DNA from: Planctomycetaceae bacterium
Lineage (GTDB): Bacteria; Planctomycetota; UBA1135; GCA-002686595
DNA: 64,000 nt
Direction: 5' to 3'
Assembly (NCBI GenBank): GCA_011525785.1
Contig: WYBT01000032.1
Location: 62,001-126,000 of the forward strand
Shown here: piece after piece, positions 19,967 to 29,969 of the stretch
How positions within the stretch are numbered: the stretch's first letter is position 1
Layout of the letters: every line of letters starts with the position of its first letter
Notes under the pieces: generated by a model
Told to the model about the DNA's origin: nothing
The model's database searches: none
Seen by the model: only the letters and a program-made list of their open reading frames with translations
Made by a program: the position numbers and the translations under genes

Positions 19967-22900
19967 GTGAACGACCCACCGGACAGCGGAAGCGAAAACG
20001 ACGGGCCGAGCGAGCAGTACGCCAGGGACGCGAGCGAAGCCGCCCGCGCCGGCAGCACGCGAGAGGCGCCGAGCTCGCCGAATGCAGGCGACGATGCGCC
20101 GCCGCACGACGACGACGGGCCGGAAGACGCTGGGGACGTCACCTGCGCGCGCCCGCTGGTGTGGTTCGCATTGGCCCTGGGAGTCGGGCTCGCGACGGGT
20201 CGCGCTTGGTCACAGGCGCAGGCCTGGGCGCCGTACGTCATCGCCGCGCTCGCCGGGGCGTGGCTCGCGTTCGCCCGATCTGCGGCCCCGCGCTGCATGC
20301 ACGCGAGCACCAGACCTGGCGGATTGGCGCTGGCGCTGGTCGTCAGCTTGGGAGTCCTCCGCGCGCCCCACCCTCCGCGAGCGGACAAGTCCGCGAGCCT
20401 CGCGACGGCAACCGACGCGACTTGGCCGCGCGCGTCGAGCTCCCGCGTCGCGGCTCGCGACGCAACAGCGCGCGACGTGAGAGCGAGTGATGTGGCGGCG
20501 AGCGGCGGGAAGGCGCCTGACGTGATCGCGCCGGGCCGAGCAGCGCGGGCCGCTGCAGCGAGCAGCGGCGCAAGCGATGACGACCGGCCTGCGGGACACG
20601 CGGCGGACAGCGATTCGGACAGGGGCCCCACGACCACTCGCAGCGCAGCGCGCCGCGCGCCGACGAGCGCCAACTCGAGCGCCAACCCGGACGCCGATGC
20701 GAGCGACGAGATGCGCGACGCCTCGAGCGACGCCTCGAGCCACGATGCGAGCGGAGACTCGAACGACGACTCGGCCGCCGATGCGGGCGACGAGATGCGC
20801 GACACCTCGAGCGCCCACGCGAGCGGCAATGCGACCGACGATGCGAGCGACGGCTTGCTGCCGCGCGCGGACTCGCCCGGCCTCGCAGCCTTCGGCAGGC
20901 GCGCCACGACGAACGGGGCCTTCCCGGCCAGCGTCGAGTCTCCGCTCTCGCTCTCGAGAACGGACTCGAGCGCGAATCCGACTCCGCCGTCGCACGCGCC
21001 GTCTCACGCGGCGTCGCACACGTTCGCGCGCTCCACTGCGCCGTTGCGGGGCGAGTGGCAACCCAGCAACGCCAGCGAGCGCGGTGCGTTCGGAAGGCTG
21101 GTCGGCGCCGACGGCGTCGGCCGCCGCGTGCTGCTGCCGAACGGCGCCGCACGCGCGGGCGAGCACTTGGAGCTGCTGCCATCGACGCGCCCGATCCTCC
21201 CGGCCCGCGGCCTGGCGCCAGCCCCGAGCTCGGTCGGCTCGCTGGACTCCGAGGAGCTGTGGCGCGTACACCCCGACGAGGTGCGACGACTGGCGCCGTC
21301 CGGTCCGTTGCACGCGCTGCTCGCGCCGCTCGACGAATGGCGCGACCGCTCGCTCGAGCGCTGCGAGCGTTTCGGCGCCCAGGCCGGTCCACTGGCGCGC
21401 GCGCTGCTGTTCGGGGACGAGTCGCGCCTGCCGTTCGAGACGGGCGAGCTGTTCACGCGCACCGGAGTGCGGCACGTGCTGTCGGTGAGCGGCATGCACG
21501 TCGCCCTCCTGGCCGGCGCGTTGGGCGCGTGCTCGAGTTGGGCGAGCGGCCGACGCGCGCGCCGCACCCTGGCGCTGCTCACGCTCGCAGCGGTGGCCCT
21601 GTACAGCTTGCTGAGCGGCGCGCAGGCGCCGGTCCGACGCGCCGCGCTGACGCTGTGCCTGGGCCTGATCGCCAGCGCCTGGTCGCAGCCGCGCAACGCC
21701 GCCAGTTGGCGCCGGCCAGACTCGCTCAACCTGCTGGCGGCGGCGTTCACGGTCGAACTGCTCGCCGACCCGCGCACGCTGTTCACGCTCTCGCTGCAAC
21801 TGAGCTACAGCGCGACGCTGGGGCTGGTGCTGGCGGCCGGGCCGCTGTCGCGCTGGGTAGGTGCGCGCCGCCGCGCGCTGGGCGCCGAGATCGCGGCGCA
21901 GGCCTGGGAGATCGCCGCATTCCGGCCGCTCGTGCGCATGCTCGGAAGCCTGGGCGGCGAGAGCGCGCGCCTGAGCGGCCTGCGCGGGCCCGGTGCGCTG
22001 CTGGGGCGCGCCGCGCGCTCGCTCGACACGGCCATCGGCGCGTCGCTCGCCGCCACCCTGGCGACAGCGCCGCTGACCTGGATCGGCATCGGCGAACTGA
22101 GCCCCGTCGGCCCGCTCGCCACGGTCGTCGTCGGGCCCTTGGTGGCATGGCTGCTCACCTACGGACTGGCGGCGGTGTACCTCCCGCTGCCGGCCGCTGG
22201 CTTCAGCGCACCCGCGCACTGGCTGTTCGAGGCGCTCGCGTGGTTCGACGAGTTCCCCTGCACGCCGTGGCCGTGCCCGCCGCGACCGCTGTGGGTGGGC
22301 GCGCTGGCGTCGCTGGGACTGGCGCTGTGGGCAGCGCGGTTGACTCCCAGCGTTCGCGAACTCGGCCGGCGGCTGAGCCTCGCCAGCGCCGGCGCGGCGC
22401 TCTTGCCGTGGGCGAGCGCGCCCCGCGGGCTGGAGGTCGTCGCACTCGACGTCGGACATGGAAGCGCGATCGCGGTGCGCACGGCGCGCAACCAGGTCTG
22501 GCTGATCGACGCGGGCAGCTCCGACCGCCACGGTCTGGAGCGCCGCGCGCTCGGGCCGCAGCTCGCGGCGTGGGAGCCCGCTCGGCTCAACCTCGTGATC
22601 ACGCACCGCGACAGCGATCACGCCGGCGCCGCGCCCTGGCTGGCCAGCCGCTGGCCCCTGGCGACCTGGGTCGCACCGCCCGCGGGCGCCGCGTTGGAGC
22701 GCACGCTCGTGCGCGAGGCCCAGTGGAGCTCGACGGGACGCGGCGTCGCGCTCAGGGCCGGCGGCCTCACGCTTCGCGTCGCAGCGGGCGCCGAAGCGCT
22801 CGACGACGCCAACGAGAGCTCCTCGGCGGTGGGACTCGAGTTCGCCGGACGCAGCGTGGTCGTGACGGGCGACGCGGTCGCCGCGGGGATCGACGCCTGG

Positions 22901-23131
22901 CTCGCGAGCGGGCAACTCCCCCGCCGGCCCGACCTGCTGGTCTGGCCGCACCACGGCGACCCGACCGAGCGCGCCAGCGAGCTGCTCGCCGAGCTCGCGC
23001 CCCGCTCGGTGTGGATCAGCGCCGCGCGTGAGGGGGGCATCGAGCCCGAGCTGGAGCGGCGCGCGATCGCCTGGGAAGCGACCTACCGCTCCGGCCCGCT
23101 GCGCGCGCTCCTCGAGCCGGCTCCGCCGTGA
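19967..23131 (+). CDS. comEC: ComEC/Rec2-type DNA uptake channel with long disordered insert
   Basis: 1054 residues from GTG 19967, directly behind a GGAGGGAG stretch; ATG 19844 in the same frame would add 41 residues read from a tandem repeat. An acidic tail precedes the first membrane segments (PLVWFALALGVGLATGRA; ALALVVSLGVL). Where the usual N-terminal OB-like domain should be there is a ~220-residue Asp/Ser/Ala/Arg-rich low-complexity stretch. Then follows the competence domain: ARALLFGDESRLPFETGELF, TGVRHVLSVSGMHVALLAG, many membrane helices. The C-terminal metallo-beta-lactamase-like domain has VVALDVGHGSAIAV, LIDAGSSDRHG and THRDSDHAGAAPWL (HxDxDH intact). It should move single-stranded DNA across the inner membrane. 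No other channel gene is adjacent; a comM-like gene lies 24 kb away. Confidence 0.88.
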   Translation: MNDPPDSGSENDGPSEQYARDASEAARAGSTREAPSSPNAGDDAPPHDDDGPEDAGDVTCARPLVWFALALGVGLATGRAWSQAQAWAPYVIAALAGAWLAFARSAAPRCMHASTRPGGLALALVVSLGVLRAPHPPRADKSASLATATDATWPRASSSRVAARDATARDVRASDVAASGGKAPDVIAPGRAARAAAASSGASDDDRPAGHAADSDSDRGPTTTRSAARRAPTSANSSANPDADASDEMRDASSDASSHDASGDSNDDSAADAGDEMRDTSSAHASGNATDDASDGLLPRADSPGLAAFGRRATTNGAFPASVESPLSLSRTDSSANPTPPSHAPSHAASHTFARSTAPLRGEWQPSNASERGAFGRLVGADGVGRRVLLPNGAARAGEHLELLPSTRPILPARGLAPAPSSVGSLDSEELWRVHPDEVRRLAPSGPLHALLAPLDEWRDRSLERCERFGAQAGPLARALLFGDESRLPFETGELFTRTGVRHVLSVSGMHVALLAGALGACSSWASGRRARRTLALLTLAAVALYSLLSGAQAPVRRAALTLCLGLIASAWSQPRNAASWRRPDSLNLLAAAFTVELLADPRTLFTLSLQLSYSATLGLVLAAGPLSRWVGARRRALGAEIAAQAWEIAAFRPLVRMLGSLGGESARLSGLRGPGALLGRAARSLDTAIGASLAATLATAPLTWIGIGELSPVGPLATVVVGPLVAWLLTYGLAAVYLPLPAAGFSAPAHWLFEALAWFDEFPCTPWPCPPRPLWVGALASLGLALWAARLTPSVRELGRRLSLASAGAALLPWASAPRGLEVVALDVGHGSAIAVRTARNQVWLIDAGSSDRHGLERRALGPQLAAWEPARLNLVITHRDSDHAGAAPWLASRWPLATWVAPPAGAALERTLVREAQWSSTGRGVALRAGGLTLRVAAGAEALDDANESSSAVGLEFAGRSVVVTGDAVAAGIDAWLASGQLPRRPDLLVWPHHGDPTERASELLAELAPRSVWISAAREGGIEPELERRAIAWEATYRSGPLRALLEPAPP
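20693..20814. repeat. In-frame direct repeat inside the comEC low-complexity region
   Basis: A ~37-bp unit starting gccgatgcgagcgacgag at 20693 recurs at 20777 with two or three differences. The 84-bp spacing keeps the frame (28 codons). It encodes DADASDEMRDASS and AADAGDEMRDTSS. Confidence 0.75.
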
Positions 23132-23985
23132 CCGAGGCTGAGCCTGCGGGGGTCCGAGCGCGCGGCACGGATCTCGCTAAACGGGCGCTGGCGAGCGTTG
23201 GCCTGACGACGGACGCGGGACCCTTCGACACCGTCGCCCAGGCGCGCGCAGCCGTCCATCTCCCGCTTCGGCGGACGGTGAACGGAGCAGCGCACAGCGA
23301 CGCTCGCCAGGCAGGGTGTGCGCCTCGAGCACGAGAGAGTTGCCGCGCGGCCAGCTGGCTCGCCCACGCGAGCCAGGGCCCGAGGCGAGCGCCGCGTCGG
23401 CAGTACGCGAGCGCTCGCGCGGCAGGGCGGAACAGGCCGTTGGCAGACGCGCCTCCCGCACTGCGGCGGCGTCGGACCGACCTCGTGATCCCGCTCGCGC
23501 GGGATCACGAGCCGGTTTCGCGCGCCGCGGCCTTTTGCGGCGCAGCGCGGCCCGAATCGACTCAGCCAGAGTCGCCGCGAGTCGCCCAGAGCTGGCCCCA
23601 GTCGCCCAGACACGCCCAGATCGACAACATTCGGGCGACTCGCCCCGCGGAAAGCTCCCCACACCATGGTTCGGGCGCCCTTCGATCGCGCGCGGGCCGC
23701 CGACGCGCCAACGCTCCTTAGAATCACGAACCCGACCGGTCTGAGCCGCGCCGCTCGGGCACTCTCCCACTGGCCCGGGGAAGCGCCGAGCTGCTCGAAG
23801 TAGCTCAGTTCGACGTGCGACTCCGAACACGCGCGGCGCTGCGGCAGCGCCGCGCAGCGTTCGAGCAAAAGTTCCGCGAGGTGCGGCAGCGCACGAGTTG
23901 TCCAAGCCCTCTGGCGGGGTACCACGCCCGCCGGAGCGCGCGGACGCCCTCCCGTTCGCCTCGACTCGCCCCACTGGAGAAGACC
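23132..23985. other. Gene-poor 854-bp region
   Basis: Long open frames exist on both strands, but their products are Arg/Ala-rich with no recognisable domain, no good start context and no export signal, so I annotate no gene. The stretch holds a perfect 13-bp hairpin (23482-23511) and a cluster of agtcgccc-type short repeats (about 23566-23625). The final bases contain the ribosome site of the following gene. A small RNA or a long 5' leader is possible but unproven. Confidence 0.5.
23482..23511. repeat. Perfect 13-bp inverted repeat with 4-nt loop
   Basis: Arms ctcgtgatcccgc (23482-23494) and gcgggatcacgag (23499-23511) are fully complementary around a TCGC loop. No T run follows on either strand, so it may be an RNA structure or a protein-binding site rather than an intrinsic terminator. 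It lies ~350 bp after the comEC stop. Confidence 0.8.
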
Positions 23986-25299
23986 ATGAACGCGATGCTG
24001 ATCGTGCTGGCGCTGTCCCTCAACGCGCTCCCCGGCGAGGCGTCGGAGGCTGGAACGACCGGCGCCGGTTGCGCCGTCGTTCCCGGGCCGGCGACCCAGG
24101 CCGCGGGCGAGCCCCTCGAGGAGGCCGCGCGCATCCTGCACCTGCGCGACGGCGGCATCGTGCGCGGCCGCGCGCGCTTCGACGGCTCGCACTGGGAGCT
24201 GCGCGCCGACCAGGGCTGGCGCTCGATCCCGGCCGAGGCCGTGGTCAAGCACTCGCGCGAGCGGGACGTACTCGAACGCTCGCGAGCGCTGCTGGCCACG
24301 GCGCGTCGCGGCGAGCCGGCCCAGCGCCTGATGGCGGCCGACTGGATGTTGCGCGAGGGCCTGGCCGACGAGGCGCTGCGCGAACTCGAGGCGCTGCTGG
24401 AGCTCGACCCCGACCACGCCGGAGTGCTGCGAATGCTCCAGGCGCCGCCCGTGCCGCTCGCCGCCCCCGGATCGTCGAGTCAGGCGCCGCTGGACGCACT
24501 GCGCAGCCTCGCGCGCAGGCCGCGCGTGGTGCAGGAGCTGGGCATCGTGGCGCTCGGCCGGCGCGGGGACCGCGAGGCGCTCGACGAAGCGTTGAACCGC
24601 GCGCTGCACTCGCCGGCGAGCAGCGTGCGCGCTGTCGCGGGCCTGGCGCTGCGGCGCCTTCGCACCGGAGAGCGCTCGCGCGAGCTGCTGGCGCGCGCCG
24701 TGCTCGACAGCTCGGAGGACGTTCGCACTCAGGCGGCGCTCGCACTGCGCGACGCGCGCGAGGAAGCCCTCCTGCTCCCGCTCGTGCGAGCGCTGGGCAG
24801 CGAGCACGCCAGCGTGCGCAGCAACGCCGCCGAGGCCATGGGCGTGATGGGTTACGCGGCCGCCGTCGAGCCGCTCATCAGCCGGCTGTCCACGCTCTCC
24901 GCGCCGCAGTCGGGCGGGGGCGGCTGGCGCGCTCCCGCGGCCAACATCTTCGTCGGGCGGCAGGTGGCGTACGTCCAGGACTACGACGTCGAGGTGGCGC
25001 AGTTCGCTTCGATCGCCGATCCGCAGATCAACGTGGCGCTCGAGGGCAGCGTGCTCGACGTGCGCGTGATCGGCGTGAGCGAGTACACCGTCGCAGTCGA
25101 GAGCCGGCGGATTCGAACCGCGCTGGGCAAGCTCACCGGGGCGCAGCCCGGCTCGTCGAACCGCTCGTGGCTCGAGTGGTGGGAGCAGAACAAGGCGCGC
25201 TGGGGAGTGCCGACGCCCCCGCGCAACGGGCCCGTCAGTCCGGGCGGAGCCGCCGGCGCCTCCAGCAGCTCCCCCAGCGACGCCGCGGGCCGCGGCTGA
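23986..25299 (+). CDS. Exported HEAT-repeat protein of unknown function
   Basis: 437 residues from ATG 23986, preceded by GGAGAAG (23976-23982). A short signal sequence (MLIVLALSLNALPGEA) leads into a small module, ILHLRDGGIVRGRARFDGSHW...IPAEAVV (~48-85), of a kind often seen in planctomycete exported proteins. A helical repeat region follows (~95-300): ALRELEALLELDPDHAGVL is TPR-like, and VRAVAGLALRRL, VRTQAALALRDAREEALLL and VRSNAAEAMGVMGYAAAVEPL are HEAT-like. The last ~130 residues are beta-rich (FVGRQVAYVQDYDVEVAQFA). A Trp-rich end (WLEWWEQNKARWG) and a Ser/Gly tail follow. Likely a scaffold in the periplasm; the partner is unknown. Confidence 0.83.
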   Translation: MNAMLIVLALSLNALPGEASEAGTTGAGCAVVPGPATQAAGEPLEEAARILHLRDGGIVRGRARFDGSHWELRADQGWRSIPAEAVVKHSRERDVLERSRALLATARRGEPAQRLMAADWMLREGLADEALRELEALLELDPDHAGVLRMLQAPPVPLAAPGSSSQAPLDALRSLARRPRVVQELGIVALGRRGDREALDEALNRALHSPASSVRAVAGLALRRLRTGERSRELLARAVLDSSEDVRTQAALALRDAREEALLLPLVRALGSEHASVRSNAAEAMGVMGYAAAVEPLISRLSTLSAPQSGGGGWRAPAANIFVGRQVAYVQDYDVEVAQFASIADPQINVALEGSVLDVRVIGVSEYTVAVESRRIRTALGKLTGAQPGSSNRSWLEWWEQNKARWGVPTPPRNGPVSPGGAAGASSSSPSDAAGRG

Positions 25300-25314
25300 G
25301 CGTTGCACAACGCT
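25299..25314 (+). terminator. Short hairpin at the stop of the HEAT gene
   Basis: AGCGTTG and CAACGCT pair around a CA centre, starting at the last base of the TGA. There is no T run. It could help end transcription before the convergent dehydrogenase gene, but the stem is only 7 bp. Confidence 0.25.
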
Positions 25315-25683
25315 GCGCGAGCTTCGACGCGCCCGGCGTGCCGCACCAAGTGGTCACAACGCGGCTCGGCCCCGCGCTGCTGCGCTCGGCATCGAGCGAG
25401 CCGTGAGCGAGCCGTGGGCGAGACTGGGCGAGTCCGCGAACTCGCACGCGCGTGGAACACGATCGCCGGCCAGAGACCCGTCGAGTCTCTGCCAGCTTCC
25501 GCGCGCCGCAAGCGCGCCGCGCACATCGCGTTCGCGCGGCCGCAGCGGGCCGCATGACGCGCGGGTGACGCAGGCGGACGAGGGCCGGTGCTCGCGCTGC
25601 GCAGCGTCGCGCGCGGAATCAGCGCTGGGCCCGCGGGCGGCTCGCTGACGACTTCACCGAACGCCTCGCGCGCCGCGCCGTCC
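25300..25683. other. Convergent intergenic region, 384 bp
   Basis: It lies between the 3' ends of the HEAT-repeat gene and the aldehyde dehydrogenase gene. Apart from the short hairpin at its left end and a doubled gcgagccgtg motif near 25397-25420, I see no gene, RNA or terminator with a T run. Confidence 0.5.
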
Positions 25684-27240
<1,557 letters not shown>

Positions 27241-27366
27241 GGGATCGTGGAGAGGGCGTCGAAGACCGCAGACTGTACTCGTTGAACGCGCCGGCCGTGC
27301 GAGCGGGCAAGTAACTCGAAGGGCGCGCGCGCTTCACAGCCCGCGCTCCCCGTTCCGAGGTTCGCC

Positions 27367-28119
27367 ATGACGCTCCTGATCCTGCTCGCCTTCGCGTTCC
27401 TGCTGCTCCTGGGCGCGCTCGCTGTCGCAGCGGTACGTTTCGCCAGCCCGCGCGACGCCGAGGGGCGCCGCTCGGCGCCGGGCTGCCTCGCTGGCTGCGC
27501 GGTGGCGCTCGTGCTCTCGCTGCTCGGCCTGGCCGGCCTGGCGGTGTTCACCGGGGCGGCCGCGCTGGTCGCCGCGCCGACCGAGGAGTTCCGCGACGAC
27601 CTGCGCGAGGCCGCGCACGACGTCGGCGATGGTCTGCGCGAGCTGGGCCAGGAGCTGCGCGAGAACTCGGAAGATCTGCGCCGCGAGTTGCGCGAGGAGT
27701 TGGACAACGCGCGCCGGGCGCGGCGCGAGCGCGAGCGTGAACGCGAGCGGGACAACGAATCGGAAACGACGCCCGACGAGCCGGGCTCGAGCGCCGACTC
27801 GAGCGCCGGCTCGAGTTCGCCGTCGAGCGCGCCGTGGCGCGCGCGCGTGGTCGTGAGCTGGCCGGGCGAGAGCGATCCGAGCCCCGAACTGCTCGCGGCG
27901 CTCACCAGCGCGGCCCTCGCGCCGCCGGTCGAACTCAGCGTGCAAACCGTGGTCGACGAGACCGACGGCGAGCGCACGATCGCCACGCTGAGCGCCCAGG
28001 CGCGGGCGGCGAGCGTGAAGGCGCTCGATGCCTTGCTGCGCGCCGACCTGGCGCGCGAGAGCGAGCGCAGCGGCGTGGAGTACGCCCTGGAGTCGGTCGT
28101 CGACGACGAGTTGCGCTGA
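27367..28119 (+). CDS. Membrane protein of unknown function with coiled-coil linker
   Basis: 250 residues from ATG 27367. Two membrane segments lie at the N-terminus (LLILLAFAFLLLLGALAVAAV and CLAGCAVALVLSLLGLAGLAVF). A highly charged helix follows (~72-130: EEFRDDLREAAHDVGDGLRE, then ELREELDNARRARRERERER), probably a coiled coil, then a Ser-rich linker. The C-terminal ~100 residues are a compact alpha/beta segment (ARVVVSWPGESDPSPELLAAL, VQTVVDETDGERTIATLSAQ). I do not recognise a family. The gene is divergent from the aldehyde dehydrogenase and 69 bp upstream of the SDR gene on the same strand. Confidence 0.75.
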   Translation: MTLLILLAFAFLLLLGALAVAAVRFASPRDAEGRRSAPGCLAGCAVALVLSLLGLAGLAVFTGAAALVAAPTEEFRDDLREAAHDVGDGLRELGQELRENSEDLRRELREELDNARRARRERERERERDNESETTPDEPGSSADSSAGSSSPSSAPWRARVVVSWPGESDPSPELLAALTSAALAPPVELSVQTVVDETDGERTIATLSAQARAASVKALDALLRADLARESERSGVEYALESVVDDELR

Positions 28120-28188
28120 GGCTGGCAACCGCGCGCAGGGGCCTTCGCCGGCCTTGAACGGCGCGCGCAGCGCTCGCACGCTACGCGC

Positions 28189-29028
28189 GTGAAGCCCCAG
28201 CGCCCCACCGCGTCCGATCACCTGCCCGCAGGCTGCTTCGCGGGAGTGCGAGCGCTGGTGACCGGCGGCGGCACGGGCCTGGGCCTGGAGATCAGCCGCG
28301 GCCTGTGCAGCGCCGGCGCGCGCGTGATCTGCGCCTCGCGCAGCGTCGAGCACCACGGCGAGTTGCTCACCGAGGCGGCCGAACGATCTTGGCAGGTCGA
28401 GTCGCGCGCGCTCGACGTGCGCGAGCCCACCGCGGTCGAGCGCCTGGCGCGCGAGCTCGAGGAGTCGGGCGGGATCGAGATCCTGGTCAACAACGCCGCG
28501 GGCAACTTCGTCTGCCCCGCCGAGCGGCTGAGCTCGCGCGCTTGGCGCGCCGTGCTCGGCATCGTGCTCGACGGCACGTTCTACTGCTCGCGCTACTTCG
28601 GCCTGGGGATGCTCGCGCGCGGCCGCGGCCAGATCCTGAACGTCGTCGCGACCTACGCGTGGACGGGCATGCCTGGCGTCGTGCATTCGGCCAGCGCGAA
28701 GGCCGGAGTGCTCGCCATGACGCGCACCCTGGCAGTCGAGTGGGCGCGCCGCGGCGTGCGCGTCAACGCGATCGCGCCCGGGCCGTTCCACTCCGACGGC
28801 GCGGCGAACAACCTGTGGCCCGACGACCCCACGCGCGAGCGCATCGAGGAGCAGATCCCGCTGGGCCGCTTCGGAACGGCCTTCGAGATGGCGCAGCACG
28901 CGCTCTACCTGCTCTCGCCCGCCGCCAGCTACATCAACGGCGAGTGCCTGACGATCGACGGCGGCCTGTCGCTGGGGCGCAACATGTGGCGCGAGGGCCA
29001 GCGCCGCGGCGAAGGCGGCGGAGCGTGA
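28189..29028 (+). CDS. Short-chain dehydrogenase, 2,4-dienoyl-CoA reductase-like
   Basis: 279 residues from GTG 28189. The Rossmann site TGGGTGLGLEIS (~25-36), VICASRS and the NNAAGNF motif are clear. The catalytic segment reads SASAKAGVLAMTRTLAVEWA: the usual YxxxK tyrosine is replaced, as in the DECR group, which keeps the lysine but uses a different tyrosine. The end PGPFHSDGAANNLWPDD and GECLTIDGGLSLG fit the same group. It would reduce 2,4-dienoyl-CoA with NADPH in unsaturated fatty-acid breakdown. The stop overlaps the murQ GTG (GTGA), which links two functionally distant genes. Confidence 0.85.
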   Translation: MKPQRPTASDHLPAGCFAGVRALVTGGGTGLGLEISRGLCSAGARVICASRSVEHHGELLTEAAERSWQVESRALDVREPTAVERLARELEESGGIEILVNNAAGNFVCPAERLSSRAWRAVLGIVLDGTFYCSRYFGLGMLARGRGQILNVVATYAWTGMPGVVHSASAKAGVLAMTRTLAVEWARRGVRVNAIAPGPFHSDGAANNLWPDDPTRERIEEQIPLGRFGTAFEMAQHALYLLSPAASYINGECLTIDGGLSLGRNMWREGQRRGEGGGA

Positions 29029-29939
29029 GGCCGCCGAGCGAATCGCGCGCGCAGCTCTCGACCGAGCAGCGCCACCCCGCCAGCGCGGGCTTCGACGCGC
29101 TCGCGATCGAAGACGCCGTGTCGCTGATGCAGCGCGTGGACCGCGAGATCCATGCAGCGCTCGAAGCGGCGCGCGCCTCGATCGCAGCTGCCATCGAACT
29201 CGTCGTCGCGCGCTTGGAGCGCGGCGGACGCCTGGTGTACGTCGGCGCCGGAACGAGCGGGCGCCTGGGCGTGCTCGACGCCGTCGAGTGCCCGCCGACG
29301 TTCCTCAGCGACCCCGCGCAAGTGGTCGGCGTGATCGCGGGCGGCCCGCGCGCGCTGACGGCGGCGGTCGAGGGCGCCGAGGACGATCGCGATGCCGCTC
29401 GCGCGGACCTCGCGCAACTGAACCTGAGCGAGCGCGACGTCGTGTTCGGCATCACCGCCGGCGGCACGGCGCCCTACGTGCACGCAGCGATCGAGTTCGC
29501 GCGCGAGCGCGGCGCCGGAACCGTGTTCTTCGCCTGCGTCCCGCGCGAGCAGGCCGCCGACCGCGCCGAGGTGTCGATCCGCGTCGTCACCGGGCCCGAG
29601 GTGCTCACCGGCAGCACGCGGCTCAAGGCCGGCACTGCGACCAAGCTCGTGCTCAACACGGTCAGCACGGTCGCGATGGCGCGCCTGGGCAAGGTCTACG
29701 ACAACCTGATGGTCGACGTCGACACGCGCACCAACGCCAAGCTGGTCGACCGCGGCGCGCGCATCGTCTCGGCGGCGAGCGGCGCCTCGCGCGAGCGCGC
29801 GCTCGAGCTGCTCGCGGCCTGCGGCGGTCGTGCGAAGACCGCGATCGTGATGCAGCGCCTCAACTGCGACGCGGCGCAGGCTGAGCGTGCGCTCGCCGCA
29901 GCTGGCGGGAACTTGCGCCGCGCGCTCGCCCAGGGCTGA
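29025..29939 (+). CDS. murQ: N-acetylmuramic acid 6-phosphate etherase
   Basis: 304 residues from GTG 29025, overlapping the SDR stop. The SIS domain carries VYVGAGTSGRLGVLDAVECPPTF (about 72-94) with the catalytic glutamate in ECPPTF. The long family motif GSTRLKAGTATKLVLNTVS is followed by RLGKVYDNLMVDV and TNAKLVDR. The usual SGRTPY stretch reads AGGTAPYV here, a variant at the substrate loop. It cleaves the lactyl ether of MurNAc-6-phosphate to GlcNAc-6-phosphate during cell-wall recycling. A serine hydrolase and a zinc amidase are encoded convergently next door. No MurNAc kinase or transporter is visible. Confidence 0.95.
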   Translation: MRPPSESRAQLSTEQRHPASAGFDALAIEDAVSLMQRVDREIHAALEAARASIAAAIELVVARLERGGRLVYVGAGTSGRLGVLDAVECPPTFLSDPAQVVGVIAGGPRALTAAVEGAEDDRDAARADLAQLNLSERDVVFGITAGGTAPYVHAAIEFARERGAGTVFFACVPREQAADRAEVSIRVVTGPEVLTGSTRLKAGTATKLVLNTVSTVAMARLGKVYDNLMVDVDTRTNAKLVDRGARIVSAASGASRERALELLAACGGRAKTAIVMQRLNCDAAQAERALAAAGGNLRRALAQG

Positions 29940-29969
29940 GCGCGCGACTTCGATCGCACTCGATCGAGC

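Noticed and set aside
18649-20907. A 753-codon open stretch continuous with the MBOAT frame
   Set aside because: It runs antisense or out of frame through ridA, coaD and comEC, is Ser/Ala/Arg-rich and has no domain. The MBOAT family start lies at 18648.
23128-23721. Possible 197-residue protein after comEC
   Set aside because: No family, no signal, no ribosome site of its own; composition looks like translated non-coding GC-rich DNA.
25100-25125. tRNA-like TTCGAA arm (gattcgaaccgc)
   Set aside because: It is inside the HEAT gene reading frame and no acceptor stem or anticodon arm can be formed around it.
23083-25308. Long minus-strand frame (741 codons) opposite the HEAT gene
   Set aside because: The product is Arg/Ala/Gln-rich without domains and mirrors the codon bias of the plus-strand HEAT gene.
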